A stretch of DNA of 64,000 nucleotides from Halapricum hydrolyticum (GCF_025517535.1 NZ_JAOPKC010000002.1:186001-250000), one strand, 5' to 3'. Shown: positions 33,269 to 43,073, counted from the stretch's first letter. Notes: generated by a model not told the origin, from the sequence alone. Numbers and translations: made by a program.

Positions 33269-34342
33269 ATGACCGACGAGACCACGCGACGGGGATTCCT
33301 CGGCTCGCTCGCAACCGGAGCGGGGATCGCGCTCGCGGGGTGCGCGACCGCTCCCGCGAGCGATTCGAACGAACCACGAGGGAACGTCACGAAACTCGAC
33401 CCGCTGGCGACGCCGGACGACCGGGGCAACCCATCACGATTCACGGAGGTCTACCGGGCTGTCAGAGACTCGGTCGCGGAGGTCCGCGTCCGGACGGGCG
33501 CGAGCGTCGGCCGCGGCACCGGCTGGATCTACGATACCGAGGGCCGTCTGGTGACCAACGAACACGTCACCAGAGGTGCCACGGAGGTGTTCGTCCGGTT
33601 TCGGACGGGCGACTGGCGACCAGCACGAGTCCACGCGGAAGACGTTTACAGCGACCTTGCCGTCCTCGTTCCCGAAGACCTGCCCGAATCGTCGTCTGCA
33701 CTCCCGCTCAGAAAGCAGGATCCGCCGATCGGCGAGGAGGTACTGGCCATCGGCAACCCCTTCGGGTTCTCCGGGTCGGTCTCTTCGGGCATCGTCAGCG
33801 GCCTCGATCGCTCGCTCCCCGCCGCGGGCGGCAGCCAGTTCTCCATCCCGGACGCGATCCAGACTGATGCCCCGGTCAACCCCGGAAACAGCGGCGGTCC
33901 GCTGGTCGACCTCCAGGGGAGCGTCGTCGGCGTGATCAACTCCGGCGGCGGCGACAACATCGGATTCGCCATCTCGGGGGCGCTCGTCTCGCGGGTCGTT
34001 CCGGCACTGATCGAGAACGGCGAGTACAGCCACTCGTATGTGGGCATCACGCTCGGACCAGTCACGCCGGAGATCGCCGAGCGAGTCGGTCTCGAACAGG
34101 CAAGTGGCGTCTACGTCGCCGAAGCGATCGAAGGAGAGCCCGCTGACGGCGTCCTGGAAAGCGGCGACGTCATCAAGCGAATGGGTGGTCAACCGATCCC
34201 GACTGAACAGGCGCTGTCGACGTTTCTCGCCCTCCAGACGAGTCCTGGCGACACGATCGAGATCGAAGTCATCCGCGACGGCCGTCGAGAGACCGTCTCG
34301 CTCACGCTCGGCGAACGGCCAGCACCACAACTCCCGAATTAA
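33269..34342 (+). CDS. HtrA/DegP-type serine protease, Tat lipoprotein
   Basis: 357 residues. A twin-arginine start (RRGFLGSLATG) and lipobox ALAGC, cysteine 25, place it on the outer face of the membrane. The trypsin-like triad is clear: H99 in VTNEHVTRG, D129 in VYSDLAVL and S208 in NPGNSGGPL. A single PDZ domain covers about residues 255-345. HtrA proteins degrade or refold damaged exported proteins. It stands alone after tRNA-Arg; the stop is 24 bases from the convergent mptA stop. Confidence 0.93.
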   Translation: MTDETTRRGFLGSLATGAGIALAGCATAPASDSNEPRGNVTKLDPLATPDDRGNPSRFTEVYRAVRDSVAEVRVRTGASVGRGTGWIYDTEGRLVTNEHVTRGATEVFVRFRTGDWRPARVHAEDVYSDLAVLVPEDLPESSSALPLRKQDPPIGEEVLAIGNPFGFSGSVSSGIVSGLDRSLPAAGGSQFSIPDAIQTDAPVNPGNSGGPLVDLQGSVVGVINSGGGDNIGFAISGALVSRVVPALIENGEYSHSYVGITLGPVTPEIAERVGLEQASGVYVAEAIEGEPADGVLESGDVIKRMGGQPIPTEQALSTFLALQTSPGDTIEIEVIRDGRRETVSLTLGERPAPQLPN

Positions 34343-34366
34343 TCGCTCGAGGGAGTGTCGCGTGGA

Positions 34367-35299
34367 TCACTCGCCGCCGTCGACTTCACCTTTCAGGTCC
34401 TCGAAGGTCGCGACGCGTTCGGCGTGGGCGTTGTGCTGGTGTATCGACTCGTCGTTTGACTGTCTCATCCGGATGATAGCGTCGTCGTCGAGGTCGGGAT
34501 ACTGCTCGACGACGCCCTCGGCCATCGAACGGACACAGTCCTCGACGAACTTGGCGTCGCTGTGTGACTGGAACGTCATGTGGTCTTCGTCCGGGCGCTT
34601 GGCCAGGTTGTAGATCCGGGCGCTCATCGACTCGCGAGCGATCTCGATGAGTTCGTTGAGATCGACCGGCGGGTCGCCGTCGGTTTCGACCGTCAGCGTG
34701 GCGTGGCCGCGCTGGGAATGTCCCGGCTGCGGAACCTTCTCGAGGAACTCGTCGATGACCTCGTCCTCGACATTAAGGTCGTTTAGCGTCTGTCGGGCAC
34801 GAGCGACGGACATCCCCTGGCTGCAGGGACAGACCGTCATACCCGTCACACGGGCACCGATCTCCTCGCGAGTTCCGTCCTCGGTTGCAGTCGCGGAGGC
34901 GATGATGTCGGCGGTCGACTGCGTCGGTTTGTCGCTTTCTGGCGTCCGCTCGCGTGTGACGTACTCGGCCTCCATGCGCACCTCGGCCTGGGTCGTGTAG
35001 TCGTGTTTCTTCAGCAGTCGCTCGGCAGCCTCGCCACAGACGTTCTCGACCCGGTAGACCTCCTCGGCGACGGCGGCCTCCAGCGTCTCGTCGATAACCT
35101 CCATGTTCCGTGACATGTCGGCCCCCTTCCGCCAAGACGGCAGATCGACGAACACCTTGAACTCGGCCATCAAAACGATCGGACGCTTTTCCTCACGCCC
35201 GAGTTTGACGAGTTTTTCGACGCCGGTGACGCCGACCCGATTCAATCCGACTGTAACGTCTGGGCTCGTCGCCTGGACGTCCGGAAGCTGCTCGCTCAT
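34367..35299 (-). CDS. mptA: GTP cyclohydrolase MptA (archaeal type IV, FolE2-like)
   Basis: 310 residues. MptA makes 7,8-dihydro-D-neopterin 2',3'-cyclic phosphate from GTP, the first step to tetrahydropterin/methanopterin-type cofactors and folate in haloarchaea. Marks: PIVLMAEFKVFVDLPSWRKG near residue 44, the metal region VTGMTVCPCSQGMS near 150, and QPGHSQRGHATLTVE near 192. The C-terminal acidic tail (RMRQSNDESIHQHNAHAERV) is intact. It is an Fe- or Mn-dependent cytosolic enzyme. Starts at ATG 35299 (an in-frame ATG at 35308 is less likely). Confidence 0.92.
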   Translation of the reverse strand: MSEQLPDVQATSPDVTVGLNRVGVTGVEKLVKLGREEKRPIVLMAEFKVFVDLPSWRKGADMSRNMEVIDETLEAAVAEEVYRVENVCGEAAERLLKKHDYTTQAEVRMEAEYVTRERTPESDKPTQSTADIIASATATEDGTREEIGARVTGMTVCPCSQGMSVARARQTLNDLNVEDEVIDEFLEKVPQPGHSQRGHATLTVETDGDPPVDLNELIEIARESMSARIYNLAKRPDEDHMTFQSHSDAKFVEDCVRSMAEGVVEQYPDLDDDAIIRMRQSNDESIHQHNAHAERVATFEDLKGEVDGGE

Positions 35300-35397
35300 T
35301 CGAGCCACCCTAGGGAAGAGCCGACGTTAGTGCTTTCGGAAGTGACACTGTTTTATAGAAAGCGAGGCGAAAGCTCACGGCTTTGGCCGGTGGTAGC

Positions 35398-35997
35398 TCA
35401 ATCGATCACTTCGTCCGGAAGGGGTGGATTTGGATTCAGCTCGCGAAACATCGCGGCGAACGCGTCGTCGTTGAACTCCGAGAGCGTCTCGTCGAGTCGT
35501 TCACGAACTGCTTCGCGCCGTTCGGTGAGTTCGACGTACTCCTCGCTGTTTTCCAGCTCCGACTGGCTCTTGTTGGCCTGCAGCGTCGCGAGTTTGCTCG
35601 TCAGCGAGTAGAACTCCTGGAACTGAGCGTCGTACTTCGCACAGGTGAGCAGCCGATCGACGGTCTCGAACAGCTCAGAGCGAGACACTGGCTTGGTCAG
35701 GTAGTCGTCGAACGGCATCTCGATGATGTCGAAGTCCGGATCGACGGCCGTCACCATCGCGACCCGCGTCTCGATCCCCTTCGAACGCAGGGTCCGGAGC
35801 ACCTCGTCGCCCGATATCTCCGGCATCCGGCGGTCCAGTAACACGACGTCGATCGTCTCGTCGATCGCATCCAGCGCCCCCTGGCCGCCGTATGCCGTTC
35901 GCACCGCATACTTCTCGCGCAACTGTGCGGCGTAGGCGTCAGCGACGTCCGGTTCGTCGTCCACGACGAGAACCGTCTGCGTGTCACTGGGTGGCAT
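35398..35997 (-). CDS. HalX-domain response regulator
   Basis: 199 residues. A receiver domain fills residues 8-120, with DDEP (13-16), the phosphorylation site D55 in VVLLDRRMP and K102 in DYLTKPV. The C-terminal region (EFYSLTSKLATLQANKSQSEL) is the HalX helical domain, an output module without DNA-binding features. It may receive signals from a histidine kinase encoded elsewhere. Its ATG at 35997 starts the receiver strand; upstream residues do not fit. No kinase gene is in the window. Confidence 0.88.
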   Translation of the reverse strand: MPPSDTQTVLVVDDEPDVADAYAAQLREKYAVRTAYGGQGALDAIDETIDVVLLDRRMPEISGDEVLRTLRSKGIETRVAMVTAVDPDFDIIEMPFDDYLTKPVSRSELFETVDRLLTCAKYDAQFQEFYSLTSKLATLQANKSQSELENSEEYVELTERREAVRERLDETLSEFNDDAFAAMFRELNPNPPLPDEVID

Positions 35998-36216
35998 TCG
36001 AATACGTGAGTGACGTTCGCGGACGAACAAAAGGTTTCCGGACATCGGTTAGTGAAATAACATGAAGCTCGCTGCTGTCGGGCGGTTTTGCTTATTATCG
36101 GATAGCACGTCATGGTCATGGATCGACAGCCGACAGTCAACAGTATGCGGATACACGATGTCCGTCGTCCTGATCGCATCGCCACTGTTATGCCGGCCGG
36201 CGCGCCAGTGGTTTCT

Positions 36217-36768
<552 letters not shown>

Positions 36769-36918
36769 CGGCTGCTATCGGTCCGTTCCGGTCGATCGAA
36801 GGAACGCAGACGAACCGGCAACTCGTTACAGCAGTCCGTTTCATACTGCTGGCTGTGACATTTCGAAGGAATTCGGCACGAAGTACCGGATATCTTCGCG
36901 AGCGTACAGCCGGCAGTA

Positions 36919-37836
36919 TCAGTATCCGATTCCGCCGCTGCCGTCGTCCGTCGTCGGTGGTTCTCGGAGTGGCGATCCGTCCGGCCGGAGCACGTACCAG
37001 ACGCCGGACGCCCCCTGTCCGTTGGCGTCGCCGGGGCTGTCGTCGCCCGCGTAATAGTACAGCGGCCAGCCGTCGGCGGACACCTGCGTGCTTCCGTCCT
37101 CGCGTTCGAACGTCGCCAGCGTCGCCGTCACGTCGTCTCCCGCCGACGGATCGCCCTCGACTGTCACCGGAGGCCAGGTGCTGACACAGCCGCCGGTGCA
37201 ACTGCTCTCGTCTGCCCCTGCGGTGTCGCTTTCGAACATGTACACCGTCATCCCGTCGGGCCCGACCAGAATCTCGCCGAGCGTGTCGTGATCCCGGACC
37301 TCGATCGTCGGGGACGTGGCCACCGTCGTCTCAGTAGTCGTCTCGGTGGCCGTCTCAGTAGTCGTCTCAGTGGTCGTCTCCATGCCCTTTGGCGTGCCGT
37401 CGGGACCGAGCACGTACCACGCGTCGTTGACGCCTTGCCCGTTGACGTCACCGGGGCTGTCGTCGCCGGCGTAGTAATACAGCGGCCACTCTCCGGCCAG
37501 AACTTGCATCGATCCGTCGTCGCGGGTGATCGTCGACAGGCTCGCCGTCACGCTGTCGGCTGCAGACGGACTCTCGTCCACAGTCAGCGGCGGCCACGTG
37601 GCTGCACAGCTGTCGTAGCACGTGCTGCCGTCGGCGTCCGCGTCGGGGACGAACATGTACAGAGTCATGCCATCCGGCCCGACTAGGATGTCGCCATGGG
37701 TGTCGACTGACCGTACCGAAACGGTCACGTCTTCGTCGGTCGTCGGGTTCGAGCCGTTTCCGTCGCCGCCGAGACAGCCAGCGAGCGCAGCCGTGAGCGT
37801 AGCCGTCCCGAGGAACTGTCGTCTCGTCGGTACCAT
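36919..37836 (-). CDS. Tat lipoprotein with two COG4315-type repeats
   Basis: 305 residues. RRQFLGTATLTAALAGC gives a twin-arginine signal and lipobox cysteine 21. Two similar domains follow: near residues 40-130 and 185-280, each with GPDGMTLYMFVPD or GPDGMTVYMFESD, then C-x3-C-x3-WPP (CYDSCAATWPP, CTGGCVSTWPP) and WPLYYYAGDDSPGD. This is the secreted lipoprotein repeat of COG4315. A threonine-rich TTTETTTETATETTTET linker (about 155-172) separates the domains. Function unknown; a surface redox or binding role is guesswork. The repeat arose by duplication. Confidence 0.88.
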   Translation of the reverse strand: MVPTRRQFLGTATLTAALAGCLGGDGNGSNPTTDEDVTVSVRSVDTHGDILVGPDGMTLYMFVPDADADGSTCYDSCAATWPPLTVDESPSAADSVTASLSTITRDDGSMQVLAGEWPLYYYAGDDSPGDVNGQGVNDAWYVLGPDGTPKGMETTTETTTETATETTTETTVATSPTIEVRDHDTLGEILVGPDGMTVYMFESDTAGADESSCTGGCVSTWPPVTVEGDPSAGDDVTATLATFEREDGSTQVSADGWPLYYYAGDDSPGDANGQGASGVWYVLRPDGSPLREPPTTDDGSGGIGY

Positions 37837-37900
37837 ATCGGCATGCACGGACGACTGAGACAAGTACGATTTCCGAATTCAGTCCGAATTTCGTCCGGGA

Positions 37901-38203
37901 TCAGACCAACGTGATCCTCGCGATCGCGACCAGCGCGAGAGTTTCCAGTCCACAGAGCAGTGCCATCCCGACCTGTATCGTCGGCGTGGTCACCGCATAC
38001 CAGCCGACGAACGCGTCGTCGAGGAAGTACAGGTACAGCCAGATCGCGTTTTCGACCAGCAGGAACGCCGCAAACACCAGATACGCCAGAGTGTGGCTGG
38101 CGCCGTGGCGGCGGTAGTTCCGCAGCCAGACGGCGCCCATCGCCCCAACGAGCAGCAGGTTGGCGGCGGCAGCGGCCTGTGCGACGGTCATCCAGATGCC
38201 CAT
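37901..38203 (-). CDS. Small three-helix membrane protein
   Basis: 100 residues with three hydrophobic segments: TVAQAAAAANLLLVGAMGAV, LAYLVFAAFLLVENAIWLYL and VGMALLCGLETLALVAIARI. No family recognised. The downstream region of the minus strand reads into the COG4315 lipoprotein gene 65 bases later. The winged-helix gene 55 bases upstream on the same strand may be its regulator, making a two-gene unit. Confidence 0.7.
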   Translation of the reverse strand: MGIWMTVAQAAAAANLLLVGAMGAVWLRNYRRHGASHTLAYLVFAAFLLVENAIWLYLYFLDDAFVGWYAVTTPTIQVGMALLCGLETLALVAIARITLV

Positions 38204-38258
38204 CGGTACCTCCTTGATCGGCCCGGAGTATATGTGCTTTCCAAATTCCGTCCCATAA

Positions 38259-38540
38259 TCAATCTTCCTCGACGGTGTCCAGGATCTCCTCGACGGTGTC
38301 CCAGTGGGTCCGCACCTGGTCAGTTGGAAGGTACACCGCCCCGTAGTCGTCGCTGGAGGCGGTGACGACGTTGTTGTCTTCGAGCACCCTGAGGTGATGA
38401 CGGATCGTCGTGTAATCCATGTCCAGGGCGCCGGCGAGCTGATTGGGATTGCGCGGCCGGGAATCGATAGCTCGCAGGAGGCGAGCGCGTGTATCGGCCC
38501 CGCGAGAACTCGCCAGCAACTGCCAGAGCACACCCTCCAT
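38259..38540 (-). CDS. ArsR-like winged-helix DNA-binding protein
   Basis: 93 residues. The core LLASSRGADTRARLLRAI, then NQLAGALDMDYTTIRHHLRV and LEDNNVVTASS is a winged helix with recognition helix near residues 38-52. The short C-terminal helix (THWDTVEEILDTVEED) suits dimerisation. Haloarchaeal proteins of this type often sit beside a small membrane protein gene, as here. Target unknown. Confidence 0.82.
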   Translation of the reverse strand: MEGVLWQLLASSRGADTRARLLRAIDSRPRNPNQLAGALDMDYTTIRHHLRVLEDNNVVTASSDDYGAVYLPTDQVRTHWDTVEEILDTVEED

Positions 38541-38683
38541 TCACTCACTCGTTTGCCGGGCCACAATGTAAACGTCCCGCCCGGTCTACCCGACCGATTC
38601 GGTGCCGGAACTCCGGGCCGCGCGTCCGACCGGTCCGAAGACGCTCCGATCGGCCCCGCCCGTCCCCAGAGCGTTCCAAACCG

Positions 38684-38690
38684 TTTATAC
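38684..38690 (+). promoter_or_regulatory. TATA-like box of the eIF5A-agmatinase operon
   Basis: TTTATAC at 38684-38690 lies 24-30 bases before the eIF5A ATG at 38714. Confidence 0.55.
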
Positions 38691-38713
38691 TGGGCGGGGG
38701 GCAACGACGCTAC

Positions 38714-39088
38714 ATGGCGAAAGAGCAGACTGAAGTTCGCGAACTCGACGAAGGGAGTTACGTCATGATGGACGAGACGCCGTGCAAGATCACGAGCTAC
38801 AGTACGGCCAAACCGGGCAAACACGGCAGTGCCAAGGCTCGCATCGAGGGCAAGGGCGTCTTCGACAGCAAGAAGCGATCACTCTCCCAGCCGGTCGACG
38901 CGAAAGTGTGGGTCCCGATCATCGAGCGCAAGCAGGGCCAGGTCGTCAACGTTGACGGCGACGAGATCCAGGTGATGGACCTGGAGACTTACGAGACGTT
39001 CGTGATGGTCAGCCCCGACGAGGCCGATCTGAGCCCCGACGACGAGATCGAGTTCCTCGAGTACGAAGGCCAGCGCAAGATCGTCTGA
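38714..39088 (+). CDS. eif5A: Translation initiation factor 5A (aIF5A)
   Basis: 124 residues, the family length. The hypusination/deoxyhypusination site is K36 in the loop STAKPGKHGSAK. The SH3-like N-terminal barrel (residues 10-65) and OB-fold C-terminal half (QVVNVDGDEIQVMDLETYET) are clear. It relieves ribosome stalling at difficult peptide bonds. Directly followed by the agmatinase gene with no spacing, which fits the polyamine-dependent modification of the lysine in haloarchaea. Confidence 0.96.
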   Translation: MAKEQTEVRELDEGSYVMMDETPCKITSYSTAKPGKHGSAKARIEGKGVFDSKKRSLSQPVDAKVWVPIIERKQGQVVNVDGDEIQVMDLETYETFVMVSPDEADLSPDDEIEFLEYEGQRKIV

Positions 39089-39901
39089 ATGTCAGGGTTC
39101 CCGGGTGCACACGCCGATCGGGCGGACGCCGAGTACGTCGTCGTCGGCGCGCCGCTCGATCGCTCGACGACCTACCAGCCTGGGACGCGGTTCGGCCCAC
39201 GGCGTATCCGCGCCGTCGCCGAGTCTTTCGAGGATTACGACCATCACACCGGTAGTCGCTTCACTGCCCTCGGCGTCCACGACCACGGCGACGTCCGCCC
39301 CGGTGGGGACGTCGAGGAGTATCTGATCTACCTCGAAGGCGTTCTCAGCGACGTCGATCGAGACGGTTCGATCCCCGTGTTGCTCGGCGGCGAACACACT
39401 GTCACCGTTGCGGCCGTCCGGGCGCTGGATCCGGACGTGTTCGTCTGTCTGGACGCCCATCTCGACCTCCGCGAGGCGTTCGGCGGCGATCCATACAGCC
39501 ACTCGACGGTCACTCGTCACGCGCTCGAGGTCGCCGAGGAGGCCATCATCCTCGGCGCGCGTGCGGGCAGCGAACGCGAATGGCAGCGCGCAGCCGAGGC
39601 CGACGTGACGGTCGTCCCGCCCGAGGAGGTGTCCGAGTGGAGTCCGGCGTTCGAGCGCGAAGTCTACCTGAGCGTCGACATTGACGCGGCCGATCCCGGA
39701 TTCGCCCCAGGCACCGGGACGCTCGAACCGTTCGGTCTCGACCCGACCGCGATGCGAGAGGTCGTGCGGGCGGTCGCGCCCCACGCCGTCGGCGCTGACG
39801 TCGTCGAGGTCAATGATCAGGACGACGACCAGGCCGCCGTCCTCGGGGCGAAACTCGTCCGTGCGTTCGTTTTCGCACACGCGGACGCGGCTCCGGCGTA
39901 G
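39089..39901 (+). CDS. speB: Agmatinase (ureohydrolase family)
   Basis: 270 residues. Ureohydrolase metal ligands appear in order: GGEHT near residue 99, DAHLDLREAF near 121 and SVDIDAADPGFAPGTGTLEP near 193. This fold splits agmatine or arginine to a polyamine or ornithine plus urea using two Mn ions. In haloarchaea agmatinase was reported to be needed for eIF5A modification, in keeping with its place right after eIF5A (stop TGA and ATG adjacent). It is probably translated from the same RNA. The usual T in DAHTD is L here (DAHLD). Confidence 0.9.
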   Translation: MSGFPGAHADRADAEYVVVGAPLDRSTTYQPGTRFGPRRIRAVAESFEDYDHHTGSRFTALGVHDHGDVRPGGDVEEYLIYLEGVLSDVDRDGSIPVLLGGEHTVTVAAVRALDPDVFVCLDAHLDLREAFGGDPYSHSTVTRHALEVAEEAIILGARAGSEREWQRAAEADVTVVPPEEVSEWSPAFEREVYLSVDIDAADPGFAPGTGTLEPFGLDPTAMREVVRAVAPHAVGADVVEVNDQDDDQAAVLGAKLVRAFVFAHADAAPA

Positions 39902-40007
39902 TGCACATGCGGACGACAGATGCCGGCGGAGTCGCCCGGAGGCGCCACCAGCAGTACCCACCCGGACGGACCCATAGCTTTTGATCCCGGCCGTTCTGTG
40001 TCCAGGC

Positions 40008-40772
40008 ATGGACCGACTCGCGTCGTGTTATTTTTGCGGGGACGCTGTTGATGCGCAACTCGATGAGTACTCGCTGGTCACGTCAGACCGCGTCGAGACC
40101 GGCCGGGATATTGTCCTGTGTCCGTCGTGTCGACAGAAACTCACGACCGTCATCGAGGAAGTACTGGACGCCGCAATCGGAGGCGAGTCGATCGGATCGC
40201 CGGCCGAGGTCGACCTCGACGACGATCCCCTGGAAACGCTCGAAGATCCCGACGAGGACGTGACGACCACGAGCGAGGGTGAACAGGCCCGGAGCGGACA
40301 CGACGAGTCGCCGTCCGCGGAGGACACGTCCACCGACGAGACGTCGGCATCCACGGGGACGGACGACGCGTCCGGTGACACAGGCGATATGTTCGGAGAC
40401 GCGGACGAGACGTCGGCATCCGATGAGGGACGAGGGAATTCGATCGAGTCGAGCGGCGACGCGAGGAACGGATCGGAGCGCGACGAAGAGGGGCAAGCAA
40501 CGTCGGACGACGGGGAGTCAGCCGTGACGACGGCCGATTCCGACGGCCGGGCAGACGCTGCCGGGCGCGAGAGTGACGACTTCGAGCGTGCCGAGTACAA
40601 CAAGGTCGTGCGATTGCTCCAGAATCGGGAGTTCCCCGTCGAAATCGAAGAGATCACGGTCGTCGCACGGAGTGCTTACGGAATCGATCGGGACACGACG
40701 CATACGATCCTGGAGGCCCTGATCGATCGAGGGATTCTCGAAGACCGGGGCGACGAACTCGTCCGCGCGTGA
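40008..40772 (+). CDS. Acidic zinc-finger protein with winged-helix-like tail
   Basis: 254 residues. The N-terminus has CYFCGDAV and CPSCRQKL (C-x2-C ... C-x2-C zinc finger, residues about 7-42). The middle 100 residues are a Ser/Thr/Asp/Glu/Gly-rich linker with no structure, and the end (EFPVEIEEITVVARSAYGID then DTTHTILEALIDRGILE) looks like a short winged helix. Such haloarchaeal proteins are uncharacterised. Compositional bias in the middle is strong, but the frame is intact. Confidence 0.72.
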   Translation: MDRLASCYFCGDAVDAQLDEYSLVTSDRVETGRDIVLCPSCRQKLTTVIEEVLDAAIGGESIGSPAEVDLDDDPLETLEDPDEDVTTTSEGEQARSGHDESPSAEDTSTDETSASTGTDDASGDTGDMFGDADETSASDEGRGNSIESSGDARNGSERDEEGQATSDDGESAVTTADSDGRADAAGRESDDFERAEYNKVVRLLQNREFPVEIEEITVVARSAYGIDRDTTHTILEALIDRGILEDRGDELVRA

Positions 40773-40863
40773 TCGTCTTCCGAGAAGATTCCTCGATCAC
40801 GTCCACGAAAATCCGTTCGATCGCGACCGCAACCACTACACTACAGGGTGACGAACGGCGACT

Positions 40864-41631
40864 ATGCGCTGTGATGAGCTCGCCGAACGGCTGGACGAGC
40901 GACTGGCAGTCGACGAGTACGCTGACGTCGACGCGAGTGCCAACGGGCTCCAGGTCGGTCCGGCCGATCGAGAGGTCTCCCGGGTCGCCGTCACGGTCGA
41001 CGCCGCCGTCTCAACGATCGAACAGGCGGTCGACGCCCAGGCCGACCTCATGATCGCCCACCACGGGATCTCGTGGGGCGGGATCGACCGCGTGACCGGG
41101 ACGGACTACCGGCGACTCGCGCCGTTGATCGAGACCGGGCTGGCACTGTACGCGGCACATCTCCCGCTCGACGGTCACCAGACGCTCGGGAACGCGGCCG
41201 GGCTGGCCGACCTGCTGGAGTTGACCGACACCGAGCCGTTCGGCGAACTCGGCCCCGTCCACGTCGGCCAGCGAGGGACTGCCCCCGACGCCTACAGCGT
41301 CGACGCACTGCACGATCTGCTGGCGGGCGAACTTGTCCACGGTGGCGAAGGCGTGCAGGTGCTCGAGTTCGGTCCGGCCGAGATCGAGGACATCGCGATC
41401 GTCACCGGGAGCGGCGCCGACTGGCTCGAGGAGGCTGCCAAGAGCGGCGCCGACGCGTTTGTCACTGGCGAAGGCAAGCAGAAGGCCTACCACCTCGCGA
41501 AAGAACACGGCATCCACGTCTTCCTCGCCGGCCACTACGCGACCGAGACCTTCGGCGTCAAGGCTCTCCAGGATCGCCTCGAAGAGTGGGGCCTGAAGAC
41601 GACGTTCATCCACGAACCGACCGGGCTCTAG
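40864..41631 (+). CDS. Nif3-like dinuclear metal-centre protein
   Basis: 255 residues. Metal-binding histidines and acids of the Nif3/YbgI family: DLMIAHHGISW near residue 61 (two histidines), YAAHLPLDGH near 96, and the later ADAFVTGEGK and FLAGHYATETFG near 200-225. The ring-forming hexamer binds two metals. Annotations call it GTP cyclohydrolase 1 type 2; the true substrate is unknown. It shares the strand and spacing (91-base gap) with the zinc-finger gene and the DUF47 gene that follows. Confidence 0.88.
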   Translation: MRCDELAERLDERLAVDEYADVDASANGLQVGPADREVSRVAVTVDAAVSTIEQAVDAQADLMIAHHGISWGGIDRVTGTDYRRLAPLIETGLALYAAHLPLDGHQTLGNAAGLADLLELTDTEPFGELGPVHVGQRGTAPDAYSVDALHDLLAGELVHGGEGVQVLEFGPAEIEDIAIVTGSGADWLEEAAKSGADAFVTGEGKQKAYHLAKEHGIHVFLAGHYATETFGVKALQDRLEEWGLKTTFIHEPTGL

Positions 41632-41669
41632 TCGAATACTCTTTAGTGTCGCCCGTCCTGACTTGTCCC

Positions 41670-42380
41670 ATGACCGCGGGCGCCAGCTTCAGCCAGCAAC
41701 TCGAATCGCACACTGACGCGTACCTCGATTGTTTCAAGGCGTGTATCGATCTCCTGCCGGAGCTGCTCGATCAATACGCCGCGGGCGAGGACTACAGCGC
41801 GACCATCGAAGAGATCGAGGACCTCGAAAGCGAGTGCGACGACCGCAATCTGCAGATCGTCGCGCTGATCACCAACGCCGACCCAATTGACATGGGGAAA
41901 CTCAACACGCGCATCAACTACAACCAGTCGGCGCTGGTCGAGTTCTATCGCACCATCGACGTCGTCGTGAACGTCACCGAGCGGATCGCCCACGAACTCG
42001 ACATGATGCAACCGCCTCACGACAACGCGTGCTTCGAGGGGCTCCGGGAGATGGCCACCGAAGTCGCGGACACGACGGAACTACTCGAAGAGGTCATCGA
42101 GCGGTTCGTCCACGACCTCAGCACCTACGAGGCCTCGGATTCCCTCACCGACGAGATCCAGGGGATCAGAGACATGGAGAGCCGATGTGACGAACTCCGC
42201 AACGAGGTAATCACGACGGCGTTCGCCGACGATTCGATCGACCAGCCGCTGATGTACCGCGAGTTTGCGATTCTCTTCGACGAACTCGCCAACCAGATGG
42301 AAGATATTACCGAAGAGATCATCATCGTCGCCAGCAACGCACCCGGGATCGTCGCCGAAGAGGGGCCCGAAGATCAGTGA
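41670..42380 (+). CDS. DUF47 (PhoU-like) family protein
   Basis: 236 residues, all helical with features of DUF47/PhoU-like proteins: an internal three-helix repeat including FKACIDLLPELLDQYAAGED near residue 22, LNTRINYNQSALVEFYRTID near 78, and MESRCDELRNEVITTAFADD near 170. These proteins are found with PiT phosphate transporters or metal ions, but none is next to it here. Cytosolic. It begins 39 bases after Nif3 and ends about 135 bases before the eS19 gene. Confidence 0.85.
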   Translation: MTAGASFSQQLESHTDAYLDCFKACIDLLPELLDQYAAGEDYSATIEEIEDLESECDDRNLQIVALITNADPIDMGKLNTRINYNQSALVEFYRTIDVVVNVTERIAHELDMMQPPHDNACFEGLREMATEVADTTELLEEVIERFVHDLSTYEASDSLTDEIQGIRDMESRCDELRNEVITTAFADDSIDQPLMYREFAILFDELANQMEDITEEIIIVASNAPGIVAEEGPEDQ

Positions 42381-42485
42381 CCCGCAGAGAGTCCTGGAGC
42401 GGAGTGCGGTCCGCCGCGTCGTGACCGGCACGGTTCGGGGTGGGATCGCTGTCGACGTCGCTGCCCACGGCCCCGAGACGATGTG

Positions 42486-42492
42486 TTTAAAT
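42486..42492 (+). promoter_or_regulatory. TATA-like box of rps19e
   Basis: TTTAAAT at 42486-42492 lies 25-31 bases before the ATG at 42517; a clear archaeal TATA box. Confidence 0.6.
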
Positions 42493-42516
42493 GACCGACC
42501 GCAGTATGAACGCTCA

Positions 42517-42978
42517 ATGACGACACTCTACGATGTCCCCGCGGAGGACCTCATCGAGGCCATCGCGGACCGACTCGCCGAGGACGGCGACGTCGAGGCA
42601 CCGGACTGGATCGAGTTTACGACCACGGGCGTCGACCGCGAGCTCCCGCCCGAGCAGGACGACTTCTGGCCGCGTCGCGTCGCCAGCCTGCTGCGGAAGG
42701 TCGCCGTCGACGGGCCCGTCGGCGTCGGCTCGCTCGCTACCGCCTACGGCAACACCAAGGACGGCTCCAACCGCTATCAGGTCCGGCCCCCGAGCCAGAG
42801 CGACGGTTCCCGGAAGATCATCCGCACCGCGCTCCAGCAGCTCGAAGACGCTGGCTACGTCGAGACGGAAGGCAACGACGGCCGCGTGGTCACCGCCGAG
42901 GGACGAAAGCTGCTCGATTCGGTCGCCGACGACGTGCTCGAAGAGCTCGATCGGCCCGAACTCGAACGCTACGCCTAA
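42517..42978 (+). CDS. rps19e: 30S ribosomal protein S19e
   Basis: 153 residues. An archaeal/eukaryal-type ribosomal protein of the small subunit (eS19), winged-helix fold. Family segments: PDWIEFTTTGVDRELPPEQD near residue 30, FWPRRVASLLRKVAVDGPVG near 50, YGNTKDGSNRYQVRPPSQSD near 75 and IRTALQQLEDAGYVETE near 108. Intact with strong TATA box upstream. Confidence 0.96.
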   Translation: MTTLYDVPAEDLIEAIADRLAEDGDVEAPDWIEFTTTGVDRELPPEQDDFWPRRVASLLRKVAVDGPVGVGSLATAYGNTKDGSNRYQVRPPSQSDGSRKIIRTALQQLEDAGYVETEGNDGRVVTAEGRKLLDSVADDVLEELDRPELERYA

Positions 42979-43003
42979 TCGACGCGACCGACTGCTTCTC
43001 CCG

Positions 43004-43073
43004 CGCTCGATCGATCTGGTAGCTGTGGCTCCACGCTCGATCGATCTGGTAGCTGTGGCTCCACGCTCGATCG
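43004..43073 (+). repeat. 30-base tandem repeat after rps19e
   Basis: The 30-base unit at 43004-43033 repeats exactly at 43034-43063, followed by ten more matching bases. It lies in the 237-base gap between eS19 and the DUF302 gene. Further along, GTGATCGTT and AACGATCAC form an inverted repeat at 43148-43167 around two central bases. No gene or function is clear. Confidence 0.7.
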
